64,000 nucleotides of DNA, from NCBI RefSeq assembly GCF_016613535.2, contig NZ_CP071518.1:3410001-3474000 (forward strand), written 5' to 3'. The notes beneath the pieces were generated by a model. It was given only the letters and a program-made list of their open reading frames with translations, had not been told where the DNA came from and did not search any database. Each line of letters opens with the position of its first letter. Positions within the stretch are counted from its first letter, which is position 1. Positions 30,839-40,313 of this stretch are shown piece by piece. Origin of the DNA: Lysobacter solisilvae (GTDB taxonomy: Bacteria; Pseudomonadota; Gammaproteobacteria; Xanthomonadales; Xanthomonadaceae). A program made the position numbers and the translations under genes.

Positions 30839-30851
30839 GGTCAGCCTGAAC

Positions 30852-31004
30852 TCAGGAGGCAGCGTCGCTGTGGCAGACCGGAAGTGCCCCCCGATCGCCC
30901 GCCAGGACGGTCGTGGCGGAGGCGTCGGCCTGCGAAGCGCGAGGCTCGATTACGGCAAAGGCGGATTTTGCATCCGAGGACACGGCGTGGGCGGTGGCGC
31001 TCAT
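30852..31004 (-). CDS. Possible 50-residue small ORF between argE and argB
   Basis: A frame beginning [20 protein letters not shown] and ending SDAAS fills most of the 168-bp gap between argE and argB. Its ATG lies 3 bp after the argE stop with a weak GGAAG upstream. It has no transmembrane segment or known domain. It could equally be untranslated spacer. Confidence 0.25.
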   Translation of the reverse strand: MSATAHAVSSDAKSAFAVIEPRASQADASATTVLAGDRGALPVCHSDAAS

Positions 31005-31006
31005 GG

Positions 31007-32092
31007 TCAGGCTTCCAGTAGACGGCGGTAGGTGGTGGCGGCGGCATGAAGCTGGTCCAGGGCGACCCACTCATCCGACGTATGGGCCTGGGCGATGTCG
31101 CCCGGGCCGTAGACGATTGCGGTCAGCCCCGCGGCCGAGAACAGCGATGCTTCGGTCCAGAAGTCCACGGCATTGCCGATGGGGAGGTCCAGCGCATCGG
31201 CCAGGTCCCTCGCCTCCAGGCGCCGCTGTTCGGCACCGGCGACATCGCCCGCCGGCAGCGGCGGGCCGCGGAAGGTCTCCTCGTAGTGTTCGATGGCCCC
31301 GGCCGGCGCCAGCGCGCCGAACTGGGCGTGCAGCGCGTCGATCGACATCGAGGGCAGCGGCCGGAAGCCGAAGCGCACCTCGGCGGCAGGCGCGATCATG
31401 TTGGCCTTGATGCCGCCATCCACGCGGCCGATGTTGAAGCGCAATCCCGTGAGCCCGCCGAAGCGCTGGTGCGCCTGCGACTCGACCAGGTCCAGCGCAG
31501 CGCTGCCCCAACGCATCGCATGGTGCAGTGCGCTGGCCTGCAGGGCCTCCTGACCCGAGGCGTGCCCCGCCCGGCCGGTGAATCTCATCAGCACCGACGC
31601 GATTCCGCGATGGGCAAGCACGGCCTCGCACCGCGTGGGCTCGGCGACGACCGCTTCGCTGAAACCGTGCGGACTGGCGAGGAATCCGGCGATGCAGCGC
31701 GGGTCGTTGGCCTCCTCGTCGGTACTGAACAGGAACGCGGCATCGCCTGTCGTCTGGGCGGCCGCGACCAGCAGACCCGCCGCCGCGCCCTTGATGTCGC
31801 ACGCTCCAAGGCCGATGGCGCGGTCGGCTGTGACACGCAGGCGGTGCGGGTCGGCCGTCCATGCCGGCGAGGCCGGCACCGTGTCCATGTGCACGTTGAA
31901 TACCCGCCGGGGTTGGCCGCGCACGGCCAGCATCGACACCGCGCCGGCGCCGAAGTCCGTCACTTCGATGCGGAAGCCGGGCAACTGCGCGCGCAGGTAA
32001 TCGAAAATGCCACCGGTGCCGATCAAGCGCGGCGGATTGCGGGTATCGAAGGCCACCAGCGCCTCCAGATGCCTGAGTACGTGTTCGAGCAT
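31007..32092 (-). CDS. argE: N-acetylcitrulline/N-acetylornithine deacetylase (M20 family)
   Basis: 361 residues. Metal ligands are visible in FNVHMDTVP, LGACDIKGA, STDEEANDP, AEPTR and QAHTSDEW. Because the operon carries an N-acetylornithine carbamoyltransferase, the substrate is most likely N-acetylcitrulline, as established for the Xanthomonas campestris enzyme. ATG 32092; a 25-bp gap separates it from argG upstream. Confidence 0.9.
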   Translation of the reverse strand: MLEHVLRHLEALVAFDTRNPPRLIGTGGIFDYLRAQLPGFRIEVTDFGAGAVSMLAVRGQPRRVFNVHMDTVPASPAWTADPHRLRVTADRAIGLGACDIKGAAAGLLVAAAQTTGDAAFLFSTDEEANDPRCIAGFLASPHGFSEAVVAEPTRCEAVLAHRGIASVLMRFTGRAGHASGQEALQASALHHAMRWGSAALDLVESQAHQRFGGLTGLRFNIGRVDGGIKANMIAPAAEVRFGFRPLPSMSIDALHAQFGALAPAGAIEHYEETFRGPPLPAGDVAGAEQRRLEARDLADALDLPIGNAVDFWTEASLFSAAGLTAIVYGPGDIAQAHTSDEWVALDQLHAAATTYRRLLEA

Positions 32093-32117
32093 GTTCGTGT
32101 CCCGTCCTTTGGCTGGC

Positions 32118-33320
32118 TCAGCCGCGGTTGACCTGCGCCCACAGCGTGCTGCTCATGCCGAACAGCTTGATGAAGCCCTCCGCCTCGGCCACGCCCCAGT
32201 CCGCCGCCTGCGCGTACGTCGCGCCCTTGGCATTGAGGATGTGGGGCGAATCGATGGCAACGGCATTCACCAGCCCGCCCTGGGTTTCCAGCACGACCTC
32301 GCCGGTTACGGTCGACTGGCTCGAGGCGAGGAACGCTTCCAGATCGGTCTTGAGCGGGTCGTGGAAGAAGCCTTCGTAGACCAGCTCGACCCACTTGCGC
32401 GCCACGTCGGGCTTGAAACGGTTCTGGTGCTTGCTCAGCACCGCTTCCTCCAGCGCGCGGTGCGCCACCAGCAGCGCGGTCAGGCCCGGCGCTTCGAAGA
32501 TGATCCGCCCCTTCAGGCCGATCGTCGTGTCGCCGGTGTACAGGCCACGGCCCACGCCATACGGGGCGAGCAGCGCGTTCAACCGGGCCAGCAGCACGTG
32601 GCCCGGCAGTTCCTCGCCATCGAGCGCCACGGCCTCGCCATTGACGAAGCGCAGGCGCGCCTGCAGCGGCTGGGCGGGCCATTCCGCCCGCGGACTGCAC
32701 CAGCCGCGCGCGCCGGGCCCCGGCGCCTGCCAGCGGTCGATCTCGCCACCGGACATGGTCAGGCCCAGCAGGTTCTCGTTGATCGTGTAGGCCTTCTGCT
32801 TGGCCCGCACCTCGAAGCCGCGCGCTTCCAGGTACTCCTGCTCGTACGCCCGCACCTGCGTGTGTTCCTTCTGGATTTCGCGGATCGGCGCCACGATCTC
32901 GTAGTCGCCCAGCGCCTTGACCGCCAGGTCGAACCGCACCTGGTCGTTGCCCATCCCGGTGCACCCGTGGGCGATGGCGCGCGTGCCCAGTTCCTCGCAG
33001 CGCTGCAACGCGGCGTCGACGATCAGGTACCGGTCGGATACCAGCAGCGGGTACTGCCCCTGGTAGCCCTCGCCCGCCCAGACGAAGGGCTTCACGAATC
33101 CGGCCCAGATCGCCGGGCCGCCATCGACCGTGACGTGCGAGGCCACGCCCAGCTCGGCCGCGCGCTGCTCGATGAAGGCGCGTTCTTCGGCATCCACGCC
33201 GCCGGTGTCCGCGAACACGGTGTGCACGCGCCAACCGCGCTCCTGCAGGTAGGGCACGCAGAAACTGGTGTCGAGACCGCCGGAGAAGGCGAGGACGATG
33301 TCGCGGATGGGGGTGGTCAT
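32118..33320 (-). CDS. argG: Argininosuccinate synthase
   Basis: 400 residues. The PP-loop is [19 protein letters not shown] and aspartate site segments include [13 protein letters not shown] and [12 protein letters not shown]. It condenses citrulline with aspartate using ATP. ATG 33320 begins [12 protein letters not shown]; longer frames upstream are out of register with the family. No strong Shine-Dalgarno is visible. The 169 bp between argF' and argG show no other gene. Confidence 0.95.
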   Translation of the reverse strand: MTTPIRDIVLAFSGGLDTSFCVPYLQERGWRVHTVFADTGGVDAEERAFIEQRAAELGVASHVTVDGGPAIWAGFVKPFVWAGEGYQGQYPLLVSDRYLIVDAALQRCEELGTRAIAHGCTGMGNDQVRFDLAVKALGDYEIVAPIREIQKEHTQVRAYEQEYLEARGFEVRAKQKAYTINENLLGLTMSGGEIDRWQAPGPGARGWCSPRAEWPAQPLQARLRFVNGEAVALDGEELPGHVLLARLNALLAPYGVGRGLYTGDTTIGLKGRIIFEAPGLTALLVAHRALEEAVLSKHQNRFKPDVARKWVELVYEGFFHDPLKTDLEAFLASSQSTVTGEVVLETQGGLVNAVAIDSPHILNAKGATYAQAADWGVAEAEGFIKLFGMSSTLWAQVNRG

Positions 33321-33489
33321 GATCGGGGCCCGAAAGGAATGAGGATCTGGAAAGAAGTGCGGAGACGAACGGCGGAAACAAGTCGCGTCGGGATGGATGG
33401 GATTGCGGCCGGGCGGGCGGAGCAACGTGCTGCGAATGGGGGCGGCAACGATGCTCCCCGCGCACGCTCCACGCCGCTCCCGGCAGGCC

Positions 33490-34494
33490 TCACACCAGCG
33501 CCGCCATGATCGCCTTCTGCACGTGCAGGCGGTTCTCGGCCTCGTTGATGGCGATGCAGGACGGCGAGTCCATCACGCCATCGGTGGCCTTGATGTTCCT
33601 GCGCAGCGGCAGGCAATGGCTGAAGACGCCGTCGCGCGTGAGCGCCATCTTGGCCTCGTCGACGATGAAGTGGCGGTATTGGTCCCGGATGGGCTTCTCG
33701 GGCGCCCAGTTGCCGAAGTACGGCAGCGCGCCCCAGCTCTTGGCGTAGACCACGTCGGCGCCCGTGTAGGCGCTCTCGATGTCGTGGCTGACCTGCAGCG
33801 ACCCGCCGCTCTCCACCACGTTGCGCTCGGCCCATCCCATGTAGCGCTCGTCGAGCACGTAGTCAGGCGTGGGGCACAGCAGGGTCACGTCCATGCCCAT
33901 GCGCGTGGCGATGGTCAGGGCGGAGTTGGCGACCGCGGTGTTGAGCGGCTTGGGGTGGTAGGTCCAGGTCAGCACGTACTTCTTACCGCGCAGGTCGGTC
34001 GTGCCAAAGTGCTCCTGCAGAGCCAGGATGTGCGCCAGCTCCTGGCAGGGATGGGTGATCGTCTCCATGTTGATGACCGGCACGGGCGAGTATTTCGCGA
34101 AGCCTTCCAGCACGCGGTCCTGGCGGTCCAGCGACCAGTCGACGAACTTCGGGAAGGCGCGGACGCCGATCAGGTCGACATAGCGACCCAGCACCTGCGC
34201 CACCTCGGCGATGTGCTCCTCGGCCTCCCCGTCCATCACCGTGCCCAGGTCGAACTCGATCGGCCAGGCGTCCTTGCCCGGCTGCAGCACGATCGCGTGC
34301 CCGCCCAGGTGGAATGCGCCCAGTTCGAAGCTGGTGCGGGTACGCAGCGACGAGTTGAAGAACACCAGCGCGATGGACCGGCCCTTGAGCTGGTCGCCCA
34401 GGCGGTTGCGCTTGAACATCGCGGCCTGGGTCAGCAGCGCGTCGAGGTCAGGACGGGACCAGTCCTGGGTATTGAGGAAGTGCTTGGGGGGCAT
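33490..34494 (-). CDS. argF': N-acetylornithine carbamoyltransferase
   Basis: 334 residues. [20 protein letters not shown] and [16 protein letters not shown] agree closely with the Xanthomonas campestris AOTCase as I remember it, as does [10 protein letters not shown] near the C-terminus. The long [20 protein letters not shown] loop distinguishes it from ordinary OTCase. It carbamoylates N-acetylornithine to N-acetylcitrulline, so the pathway keeps the acetyl group until after this step. ATG 34494 has CCGGAGACCGTC before it. First structural gene of the operon. Confidence 0.95.
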   Translation of the reverse strand: MPPKHFLNTQDWSRPDLDALLTQAAMFKRNRLGDQLKGRSIALVFFNSSLRTRTSFELGAFHLGGHAIVLQPGKDAWPIEFDLGTVMDGEAEEHIAEVAQVLGRYVDLIGVRAFPKFVDWSLDRQDRVLEGFAKYSPVPVINMETITHPCQELAHILALQEHFGTTDLRGKKYVLTWTYHPKPLNTAVANSALTIATRMGMDVTLLCPTPDYVLDERYMGWAERNVVESGGSLQVSHDIESAYTGADVVYAKSWGALPYFGNWAPEKPIRDQYRHFIVDEAKMALTRDGVFSHCLPLRRNIKATDGVMDSPSCIAINEAENRLHVQKAIMAALV

Positions 34495-34556
34495 GACGGT
34501 CTCCGGAGGCGAAAAACGGGTGGAATCCCTGGGTTTTCGCTGGACCGGAAACGACA

Positions 34557-34580
34557 AAGCCCAGCGCGATGGCTGGGCTT
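34557..34580 (-). terminator. Hairpin in the argF' leader, candidate attenuator
   Basis: Read on the minus strand: AAGCCCAGC, loop CATCGC, GCTGGGCTT, then TGTCG. A 9-bp perfect stem about 60 bp before the argF' start codon. A second perfect hairpin (TTCGTGT-TCC-ACACGAA, 34579-34595) abuts and overlaps it by two bases. The T-tract is short, so termination may be partial. Its place between a small Arg-containing ORF and argF' suggests attenuation. Confidence 0.45.
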
Positions 34581-34611
34581 CGTGTGGAACACGAACAGGC
34601 GGTGGCGCCCG

Positions 34612-34659
34612 TTACCCAACCAGGATTGGTGGCAACGGTCGGCGCGCGCGCGAGGTCAT
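34612..34659 (-). CDS. Possible 15-residue arginine leader peptide
   Basis: MTSRARRPLPPILVG, with three Arg codons at positions 4, 6 and 7, ends 31 bp before the leader hairpin upstream of argF'. A GGCGGGC lies directly before the ATG. Ribosome stalling at the Arg codons could influence the downstream hairpins. No convincing antiterminator pairing was found by eye, so this remains a proposal. Confidence 0.35.
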   Translation of the reverse strand: MTSRARRPLPPILVG

Positions 34660-34774
34660 GCCCGCCGCCATCCAGGCGGAGGTCATCACATCGGCGTCGG
34701 CGCGGTTCGGGTTCATGAGGGCGCGAATGCTCGCATGCATGGCTCCCGGGCGCAACCCGCGCGGCATCACGCGC

Positions 34775-35219
34775 TCAGGGCGCCGGGCTGGAGGCGACGA
34801 CCGGGCTCACGGCGATACGGACCCGAAGGCGGTTGCCCGGATCCTCCGGGAGCCTGGACCGGTACTTGGCGCCCTTGTAGACGTAATCGACGTCGTAGGC
34901 GATGGGGCGCCGGAACTCGCGTTCCACGGGCACGTTGCGGCAATTGGCGGCAGCGGCCTGCTGCTGTTGCTGTTCCCGCCGCAGCGCCTCCTTGAGGGCC
35001 CCGACGGCGCGCGTCAGGCGGTTGGGCTGCGCCGGGGGATCGCAGCGCTGCTCCATCCGGGTGGCGGTCAGCGTCTGGTAGACGGGCGTCACCCGCAGCA
35101 CCTGGGCGTAGTCGAAGCGGACGTTCTCGGCCTGGATGACCGTGTTCTGCGCGTACGCCTGCCCGGCCAGCAAGGCCCAGGACCACGGTCAGCGAGGGCA
35201 GAAAACAGGAACGGGGCAT
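34775..35219 (-). pseudogene. UmoD/glycine-zipper-family-like secreted protein without the zipper; frameshift in the signal peptide
   Basis: The mature frame (34775 to about 35173) reads AGQAYAQNTVIQAENVRFDY, then AQVLRVTPVYQTLTATRMEQ, a Gln/Ala linker, EREFRRPIAYDVDYVYKGAK and RVRIAVSPVVAS. This is the pattern of UmoD-like glycine-zipper-2TM lipoproteins, but the glycine zipper is replaced by AVGALKEALRREQQQQQ. The signal-peptide start MPRSCFLPSLTVVLG at ATG 35219 is in another frame; one base removed in the GGCC near 35175 joins them. Either the gene is inactive or the sequence has an error. A TTG start at 35173 would give a protein without a usable signal. Confidence 0.55.
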
Positions 35220-35296
35220 CGCGCGCAGGTCGGGCTCGTGTCGAAGGATTGTAGGCGACAGTCCCGCCCAGGCCCTGAATCTCCGCTAAGGCCGGC

Positions 35297-35302
35297 TAAA
35301 AT
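35297..35302 (+). promoter_or_regulatory. Probable -10 element of cysS
   Basis: TAAAAT in the context GGCTAAAATGGC, 27 bp before the cysS start codon. The same G-C-T-A-x-A-A-T-G context occurs at the tRNA-Pro promoter (15179) and before phbB (53710) and epmB (48293). No good -35 is seen. Confidence 0.4.
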
Positions 35303-35329
35303 GGCGGCAGGACAGTCGCGACACCCTAC

Positions 35330-36697
35330 ATGACCCTGCATCTCTTCAACAGCCTGACGCGACGCGTCGAGCGCTTCGCTCCCCTCGATCCCGCACGCGT
35401 GACGATGTATCTGTGCGGGCCGACGGTCTACAACTTCGTGCACATCGGCAACGCCCGCGGCCCGGTCGTGTTCGACGTGCTGTCGGGTCTGCTCCGCAGA
35501 CGCTACGGGGGCCTGGCGTACGCGCGCAACATCACCGACATCGACGACAAGATCAACAACGCCGCCAGCGAGCAGGGCGTTCCGATCGCGACCATCACCG
35601 ACAAGTTCGCCGCGGCCTATCTGGAGGACATGGACGCGCTCGGCGTGCGCAGGCCGGACCTCCAGCCCACGGCCACGGGCCACGTGTCGCACATCATCGC
35701 CATGATCGCGCGCCTCATCGAGTCCGGCCACGCCTACGAGGCCGAGGGCCATGTGCTGTTCTCGGTCGCCAGCTTCGACGGCTACGGCAAGTTGTCACGG
35801 CGCGATCCGGAGGAAATGCTCGCCGGCGCACGCGTCGAAGTCGCGCCTTACAAGCGCGATCCGGGCGACTTCGTATTGTGGAAGCCATCGACGGGCGATC
35901 TGCCCGGTTGGGATTCACCGTGGAGCTACGGCCGCCCCGGCTGGCACATCGAATGCTCTGCGATGGCGCAGGCCCACCTGGGCGAGACCATCGACATCCA
36001 CGCCGGCGGCGTCGACCTGCAGTTCCCGCACCATGAGAACGAGATCGCGCAGAGCGAGTGCGCCCACGGCGGCAAGCCGTTCGCGCGCTGGTGGCTGCAC
36101 AACGGCATGCTCAATTTCGGCGGGTCGAAGATGGCCAAGTCGGTGGGCAACATCCAGCGCGTGCACGACCTGGTGCGCGCCTACCCGCCCGAGGCGCTCC
36201 GCCTGGCGCTGCTCTCGGCGCAGTACCGGCAGCCGCTGGAATGGTCGGACGCGCTGATCGAGCAGAGCATCCGCACGCTCGACCGCCTGTACGGGACGCT
36301 GCGCGACCTGGCCGACGTTCCCGCTTCCCCGGCCATCCCCGTCGAAGTGGATGCCGCACTGGACGACGACCTCAATACGCCGGCCGTGCTGGCCGAAATC
36401 GCCCGCATCGCGGGCGAAGCGCGCAAGGCCGAGGCGCCGCAGGAGCGCGCACGCCTGAAGGGCGAACTGCTGGGCGCCGGCCTGGCCATGGGCCTGCTGC
36501 AGCAGGCGCCCGCGGACTGGTTCGCCCGCGGCGCCGCCGACGACGACGATGCGCGCATCCAGCTGCTGATCGACGAACGCAACGCGGCCAAGAAGTCGCG
36601 CGATTTCGCGCGCGCCGATGCCATCCGCGAGGACCTGTTGGGACAGGGGATTCTCCTGGAGGACACGGCACAGGGCGTACGCTGGCGTCGCGCGTGA
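35330..36697 (+). CDS. cysS: Cysteinyl-tRNA synthetase
   Basis: 455 residues, class I. The HIGH-type motif is [16 protein letters not shown], and zinc/cysteine recognition uses [11 protein letters not shown] and [17 protein letters not shown] appears as KMAKSVGN. It is slightly shorter than E. coli CysS (461). It starts at ATG 35330, and sufE follows 43 bp downstream, probably in the same transcript. Confidence 0.95.
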   Translation: MTLHLFNSLTRRVERFAPLDPARVTMYLCGPTVYNFVHIGNARGPVVFDVLSGLLRRRYGGLAYARNITDIDDKINNAASEQGVPIATITDKFAAAYLEDMDALGVRRPDLQPTATGHVSHIIAMIARLIESGHAYEAEGHVLFSVASFDGYGKLSRRDPEEMLAGARVEVAPYKRDPGDFVLWKPSTGDLPGWDSPWSYGRPGWHIECSAMAQAHLGETIDIHAGGVDLQFPHHENEIAQSECAHGGKPFARWWLHNGMLNFGGSKMAKSVGNIQRVHDLVRAYPPEALRLALLSAQYRQPLEWSDALIEQSIRTLDRLYGTLRDLADVPASPAIPVEVDAALDDDLNTPAVLAEIARIAGEARKAEAPQERARLKGELLGAGLAMGLLQQAPADWFARGAADDDDARIQLLIDERNAAKKSRDFARADAIREDLLGQGILLEDTAQGVRWRRA

Positions 36698-36740
36698 AAC
36701 ACCGGCGCGCACCTTCATCCCCCTTCAACCCAGAGTTGCC

Positions 36741-37184
36741 TTGATCGCCTCGCCGTTCCCCCTCGAACCCACCGCCGAGCAGGCCCAGGCCGCGATCCGC
36801 GAGGAGTTTGCGTTCTTCGGCGACTGGGCCGAGCGCTACCAGTACCTGATCGACCTGGGACGCAAGCTCCCGGAATTTCCCGACGACTGGAAGACCGAAG
36901 ACAACCGCCTGCGCGGCTGCCAGTCGATGGTGTGGATCGTGGGCGAAGGCGATGCCGATCGGCTCGACTTCCATGCCATCAGCGATTCGGCCATCGTCTC
37001 GGGCCTGATCTACCTGGCCCTGCGCGTGTACGCAGGCCGCAGCGCCAGCGAGATCCTGGACACGCAGGCCGATTACATCGCCGACATCGGCCTGGCCAAG
37101 CACCTGTCGCCCACGCGCAGCAATGGACTGACGGCACTGCTGGGCTTCATCCGCGACCGCGCCCAGGCGCTGGCGTGCACCTGA
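36741..37184 (+). CDS. sufE: SufE-type sulfur acceptor protein
   Basis: 147 residues from TTG 36741. The catalytic cysteine, about residue 60, is in NRLRGCQSMVW, followed by ISDSAIVSGLIYLALRVYAG, the usual SufE core. SufE takes persulfide from the SufS desulfurase for Fe-S cluster assembly. TTG is chosen because the family begins at about PFPLEPTAEQ; no in-frame ATG exists nearby except far upstream inside cysS. Confidence 0.85.
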   Translation: MIASPFPLEPTAEQAQAAIREEFAFFGDWAERYQYLIDLGRKLPEFPDDWKTEDNRLRGCQSMVWIVGEGDADRLDFHAISDSAIVSGLIYLALRVYAGRSASEILDTQADYIADIGLAKHLSPTRSNGLTALLGFIRDRAQALACT

Positions 37185-37263
37185 CCCGGAGCCGCCCGGA
37201 CAGGATCCAGGGTGCGACGACTGCGTCGCACCGGCGTTGCTCCAGCGGGCCCGCTGCCGCGTG

Positions 37264-38517
37264 ATGACTCCAGGGCCTGCGGACGCCGCTACGCCCGTCA
37301 CGGTGCGCTCGATCCTGCGCAACCGCGGATTCGTTGGACTGCTGGCCTATCGCATGCTCGCGATGCTGGCCTATCAGGTCATTGGCGTCACCGTGGGCTG
37401 GCATGTCTACCAGATCACCCGCGATCCCCTCGCGCTGGGGCTGATCGGGCTGGCCGAGGTCATCCCCTACTTCATCTGCGCGCCCTTCTCGGGATACGCC
37501 GTGGACCACCTGCCGCGGCGGAAACTGGGCATGGCCGCATGCCTGGGCCTGGCCGCGACCGCGCTGCTGCTGGCGGGCATCGCCAGCGGCGTGGTTCCAA
37601 CGTCGGGCACGGCGATGATCTACGTCGCGGTGGGACTGGGCGGCCTGGTGCGCACGTTCTTCGGCCCCGTCAACATGTCGCTGCTCGCGCGCGTGCTGCG
37701 CCGCGACGAATTCGCCCGGGCCGCCGGCGTGTCCAGCGTGAACATGCAGGCGGCGCTCGTCATCGGACCGGCGCTGGGCGGCGTGCTGGTCGCGACCGGC
37801 AAGACGACGGCTTACCTGACCGCCGCCGGGCTCGCGTTGCTGGCCGCCGTGGCCGTCATCCTGGTTCGCGTGACCGAGCCGCCAGCGGCGGCCACGCGGG
37901 CGCCCATCTTCCGCAGCATCGGCGAAGGCCTGCGCTTCGTCTTCAACCACCAGGTGGTGCTGGGCGCGCAGGCCCTGGACATGTTCTCGGTGCTGTTCGG
38001 GGGCGCGGTGGCGCTGTTGCCGGCGTTCATTGCCGAGGTGCTCCACGGCGGTCCCGAGGCGTTCGGCATCCTGCGCGCGGCCCCCGCCGCGGGCGCCGTG
38101 CTGGTCGGCATCTGGATGGCGCGCCACCCACCCAGCCGCCACGCCGGACGCCTGCTGCTCTTCTCGGTGGCGGCCTTCGGCCTGTGCATCATCGCCTTCG
38201 CCCTGTCACGCTCGTTCTGGCTCTCGGCCTTCCTGCTGATGCTGTCGGGCGGGTTCGATGGCGTCTCGGTCGTCCTGCGCTCCACCATCCTCCAGCTGGC
38301 CACGCCCGACCACATGCGTGGGCGCGTTTCGGCGATCAACGGCATCTTCATCGGCTCGTCCAACGAGCTGGGCGCGTTCGAATCCGGCGTCGCGGCGCGT
38401 CTGATGGGGCTGGTCCCCTCCGTCGTGTTCGGCGGTTGCATGACCCTGCTGGTCGTGGGCGTCACGGCGCGGCTGGCCCCGAAGCTTCGTCGCCTGGACC
38501 TGCGCGAGTTGCATTGA
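37264..38517 (+). CDS. MFS transporter, EntS/DHA3-like
   Basis: 417 residues with about 12 hydrophobic helices. The loop between helices 2 and 3 carries DHLPRRKLGMA, the MFS signature, and the second half contains VVLRSTILQLATPDHMRGRV and SAINGIFIGSSNELGAFESG, typical of EntS-like exporters. The likely role is drug or small-molecule export across the inner membrane. ATG 37264 is taken (GTG and TTG codons upstream are possible). Confidence 0.82.
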   Translation: MTPGPADAATPVTVRSILRNRGFVGLLAYRMLAMLAYQVIGVTVGWHVYQITRDPLALGLIGLAEVIPYFICAPFSGYAVDHLPRRKLGMAACLGLAATALLLAGIASGVVPTSGTAMIYVAVGLGGLVRTFFGPVNMSLLARVLRRDEFARAAGVSSVNMQAALVIGPALGGVLVATGKTTAYLTAAGLALLAAVAVILVRVTEPPAAATRAPIFRSIGEGLRFVFNHQVVLGAQALDMFSVLFGGAVALLPAFIAEVLHGGPEAFGILRAAPAAGAVLVGIWMARHPPSRHAGRLLLFSVAAFGLCIIAFALSRSFWLSAFLLMLSGGFDGVSVVLRSTILQLATPDHMRGRVSAINGIFIGSSNELGAFESGVAARLMGLVPSVVFGGCMTLLVVGVTARLAPKLRRLDLRELH

Positions 38518-38548
38518 GCCTAACCGTCGGTGCCGGTGGCCGAGCCCC

Positions 38549-38582
38549 AAAAAACGAAGCCCCGCGGATGCGGGGCTTCGTG
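38549..38582 (-). terminator. Intrinsic terminator of dksA, also usable by the MFS gene
   Basis: Minus strand: ACGAAGCCCCGC, loop ATCC, GCGGGGCTTCGT then TTTTT. A 12-bp perfect stem with a strong T-run on the dksA side, 20 bp past its stop codon. It can also stop the converging MFS transcript. Confidence 0.85.
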
Positions 38583-38602
38583 GAACACTTGAACGGACCG
38601 GG

Positions 38603-39802
38603 TCAGTCGCCCATCTGCTTCTGCAGGTGCTCCCAGCGCTCCTGGGCGTCGAGCGTGCGTTCGGCGGTCAGGCGGGCTTCCATGCGCTCCAGGCCGATTT
38701 CCTCGCCGGTATCGACGCAGAAACCGTAGTCGCCCGAATCCACGCGCTTGAGCGTGCTGTCGATCTTGCTGATGAGCTTGCGGTAACGGTCGCGGGTACG
38801 CAGTTCCAGGGAGTTTTCCGTCTCGCGGGTGGCGCGCTCGGCTTCGTCGCCCACGTCGCGCACTTCATCCTTCAGGTTCTCGATGGTCTGCTTGGATTCC
38901 TCGACCAGATCCGCACGCCAGTTCAGCAGGCGCTGGCGGAAATACTCGAGTTGCAACGGGCTCATGTACTCCTCTTCCGAGGAGGGGACGTAGCCCTTGG
39001 GCAGGATGGGGCGGCCGGTGGCGTCGTCAGTGCTGTACTCGACGACTTTCACTTTCTCGCGGGGCGCGGGCGACTTGTCCTTGCTGGCCGCGACAGCGAC
39101 GGCGACCTTGCCGGCGGGACGCTGGGCAGGCACCGGGCGGGCAGGAGTGCCCACGTCCGGTGCACGGGTTGGCGATGTCTTGACGGTTTCTACCGACTTG
39201 CTCACTTCTGACTTGCTCACATGGGGCTTGCTGGCTGCAGGGGCAGACGGCGCGGGGGTGGCCGGCGCGGGGCGGGCCGCCGGACGATTGCCCGGAGACT
39301 TGGCCACGCTGGGCTTGGATTCCTGCCTGCCCGTGTCCTTCGCCGGCGTGGCTGCTGCCTTGACCGGGGTGGATTTGGAGGGCGCGGGCTTGGAAGGTGC
39401 GGTTCGGGACGCGGCCTTCGCCGGAGCGGCGGCCTTGGTGGGGGCGGCCTTGATGGGGGCGGATCTGGCGGGCGCAGACTTGGCCGGCGCGGGCTTGGCC
39501 GACTTCGCCGGCATCGCCTTGGAGGCGACGGCCTTGGAAGCCTTCTTGGCAGCTACGGCCTTGGATGCGGACTTGGCAGGCTTGGCGACCGGCTTCCTGG
39601 CTGGCGCAGCCTTTTTCGCCACGGGCTTGGCCACCGGCTTCTTCGCAGGCGCAACCTTCTTCGCGACAGGCTTCTTGGCCACCGCCTTCTTCACCGCCTT
39701 CGCGGCGGCGGGCTTTTTGGCCGCGGTCTTTTTCGGGGCGGCCTTGGATGCCGGCTTCTTGGTGGCCTTGACGGCCTTCTTCGCGGGTTTCTTCGCTGCC
39801 AC
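38603..39802 (-). CDS. dksA: DksA-family RNA polymerase-binding protein with long Lys/Ala/Pro-rich tail
   Basis: 399 residues. About 250 N-terminal residues are histone H1-like low complexity ([18 protein letters not shown] and similar). The DksA part begins near [16 protein letters not shown]; the coiled-coil tip keeps the D-x-x-D-x-A motif ([10 protein letters not shown]), expected to reach the polymerase secondary channel. Of the four zinc cysteines only the first remains ([12 protein letters not shown]362); the others are Thr, Thr and Ala (AERTLDAQE), so it is a zinc-less type. The start is GTG 39802 with AGAGGA upstream. It has its own strong promoter and terminator. Confidence 0.88.
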   Translation of the reverse strand: MAAKKPAKKAVKATKKPASKAAPKKTAAKKPAAAKAVKKAVAKKPVAKKVAPAKKPVAKPVAKKAAPARKPVAKPAKSASKAVAAKKASKAVASKAMPAKSAKPAPAKSAPARSAPIKAAPTKAAAPAKAASRTAPSKPAPSKSTPVKAAATPAKDTGRQESKPSVAKSPGNRPAARPAPATPAPSAPAASKPHVSKSEVSKSVETVKTSPTRAPDVGTPARPVPAQRPAGKVAVAVAASKDKSPAPREKVKVVEYSTDDATGRPILPKGYVPSSEEEYMSPLQLEYFRQRLLNWRADLVEESKQTIENLKDEVRDVGDEAERATRETENSLELRTRDRYRKLISKIDSTLKRVDSGDYGFCVDTGEEIGLERMEARLTAERTLDAQERWEHLQKQMGD

Positions 39803-39959
39803 GAGCGGCGTGTCCTCTGGTTACTGCTGGGTTGTCCAACTCGGTGAGTCCGGACGGCGAGCACCGATCCGCGGGACAGATTTGGGCCATTGGCTGAAAA
39901 AAGCAATGTGCCCCTTGGCCCGGCCTTTCCGTTGCAACCCTGTAACTGGAAAGCGCGCT

Positions 39960-39988
39960 GTTATACCCTGCCCCGGGGACCGCGGCAA
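39960..39988 (-). promoter_or_regulatory. Sigma-70 promoter of dksA
   Basis: On the minus strand TTGCCG (39988-39983), a 17-bp spacer and TATAAC (39965-39960). Transcription from here gives a leader of about 150 nt before the GTG start, long enough for post-transcriptional control. The rest of the 269-bp gap holds only the yidD Shine-Dalgarno. Confidence 0.7.
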
Positions 39989-40071
39989 CCGCGCTTCACC
40001 CACGCAATTCACACGACGAAACCGGCATCCCCGTCGTCGCGCCAGTAACTGCCTGCCCGCATGAAGGAACC

Positions 40072-40293
40072 GTGATCGACCGACTGCTCATTGCGATGCT
40101 GCGCGGCTACAAGCGCTGGATCAGCCCCATGATCGGTCCGGCCTGTCGGTTCCATCCCACCTGCTCGGTCTATGCGATGGAAGCCATCGCCCGGTTCGGC
40201 GCGCTCAAGGGCAGCTGGCTGGCGACCCGGCGCCTGCTGAAATGCCATCCTCTGCATCCGGGCGGACACGATCCCGTGCCGCCCGCCCACTGA
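40072..40293 (+). CDS. yidD: Membrane protein insertion efficiency factor YidD
   Basis: 73 residues, start GTG 40072 with GAAGGAACC directly before. [20 protein letters not shown] and [20 protein letters not shown] are the conserved YidD core with its paired cysteines; [16 protein letters not shown] is the usual tail. It is normally found next to rnpA and yidC; here it is separate and precedes a dihydroorotase by 20 bp. Confidence 0.92.
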   Translation: MIDRLLIAMLRGYKRWISPMIGPACRFHPTCSVYAMEAIARFGALKGSWLATRRLLKCHPLHPGGHDPVPPAH

Positions 40294-40313
40294 CTCCCAC
40301 GGATACCGCGCGC

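Noticed and set aside
30840..31070. Two alternative minus-strand frames across the argE-argB spacer
   Set aside because: They extend into the 3' end of argE without start signals; only the 50-codon frame starting after the argE stop is kept, at low confidence.
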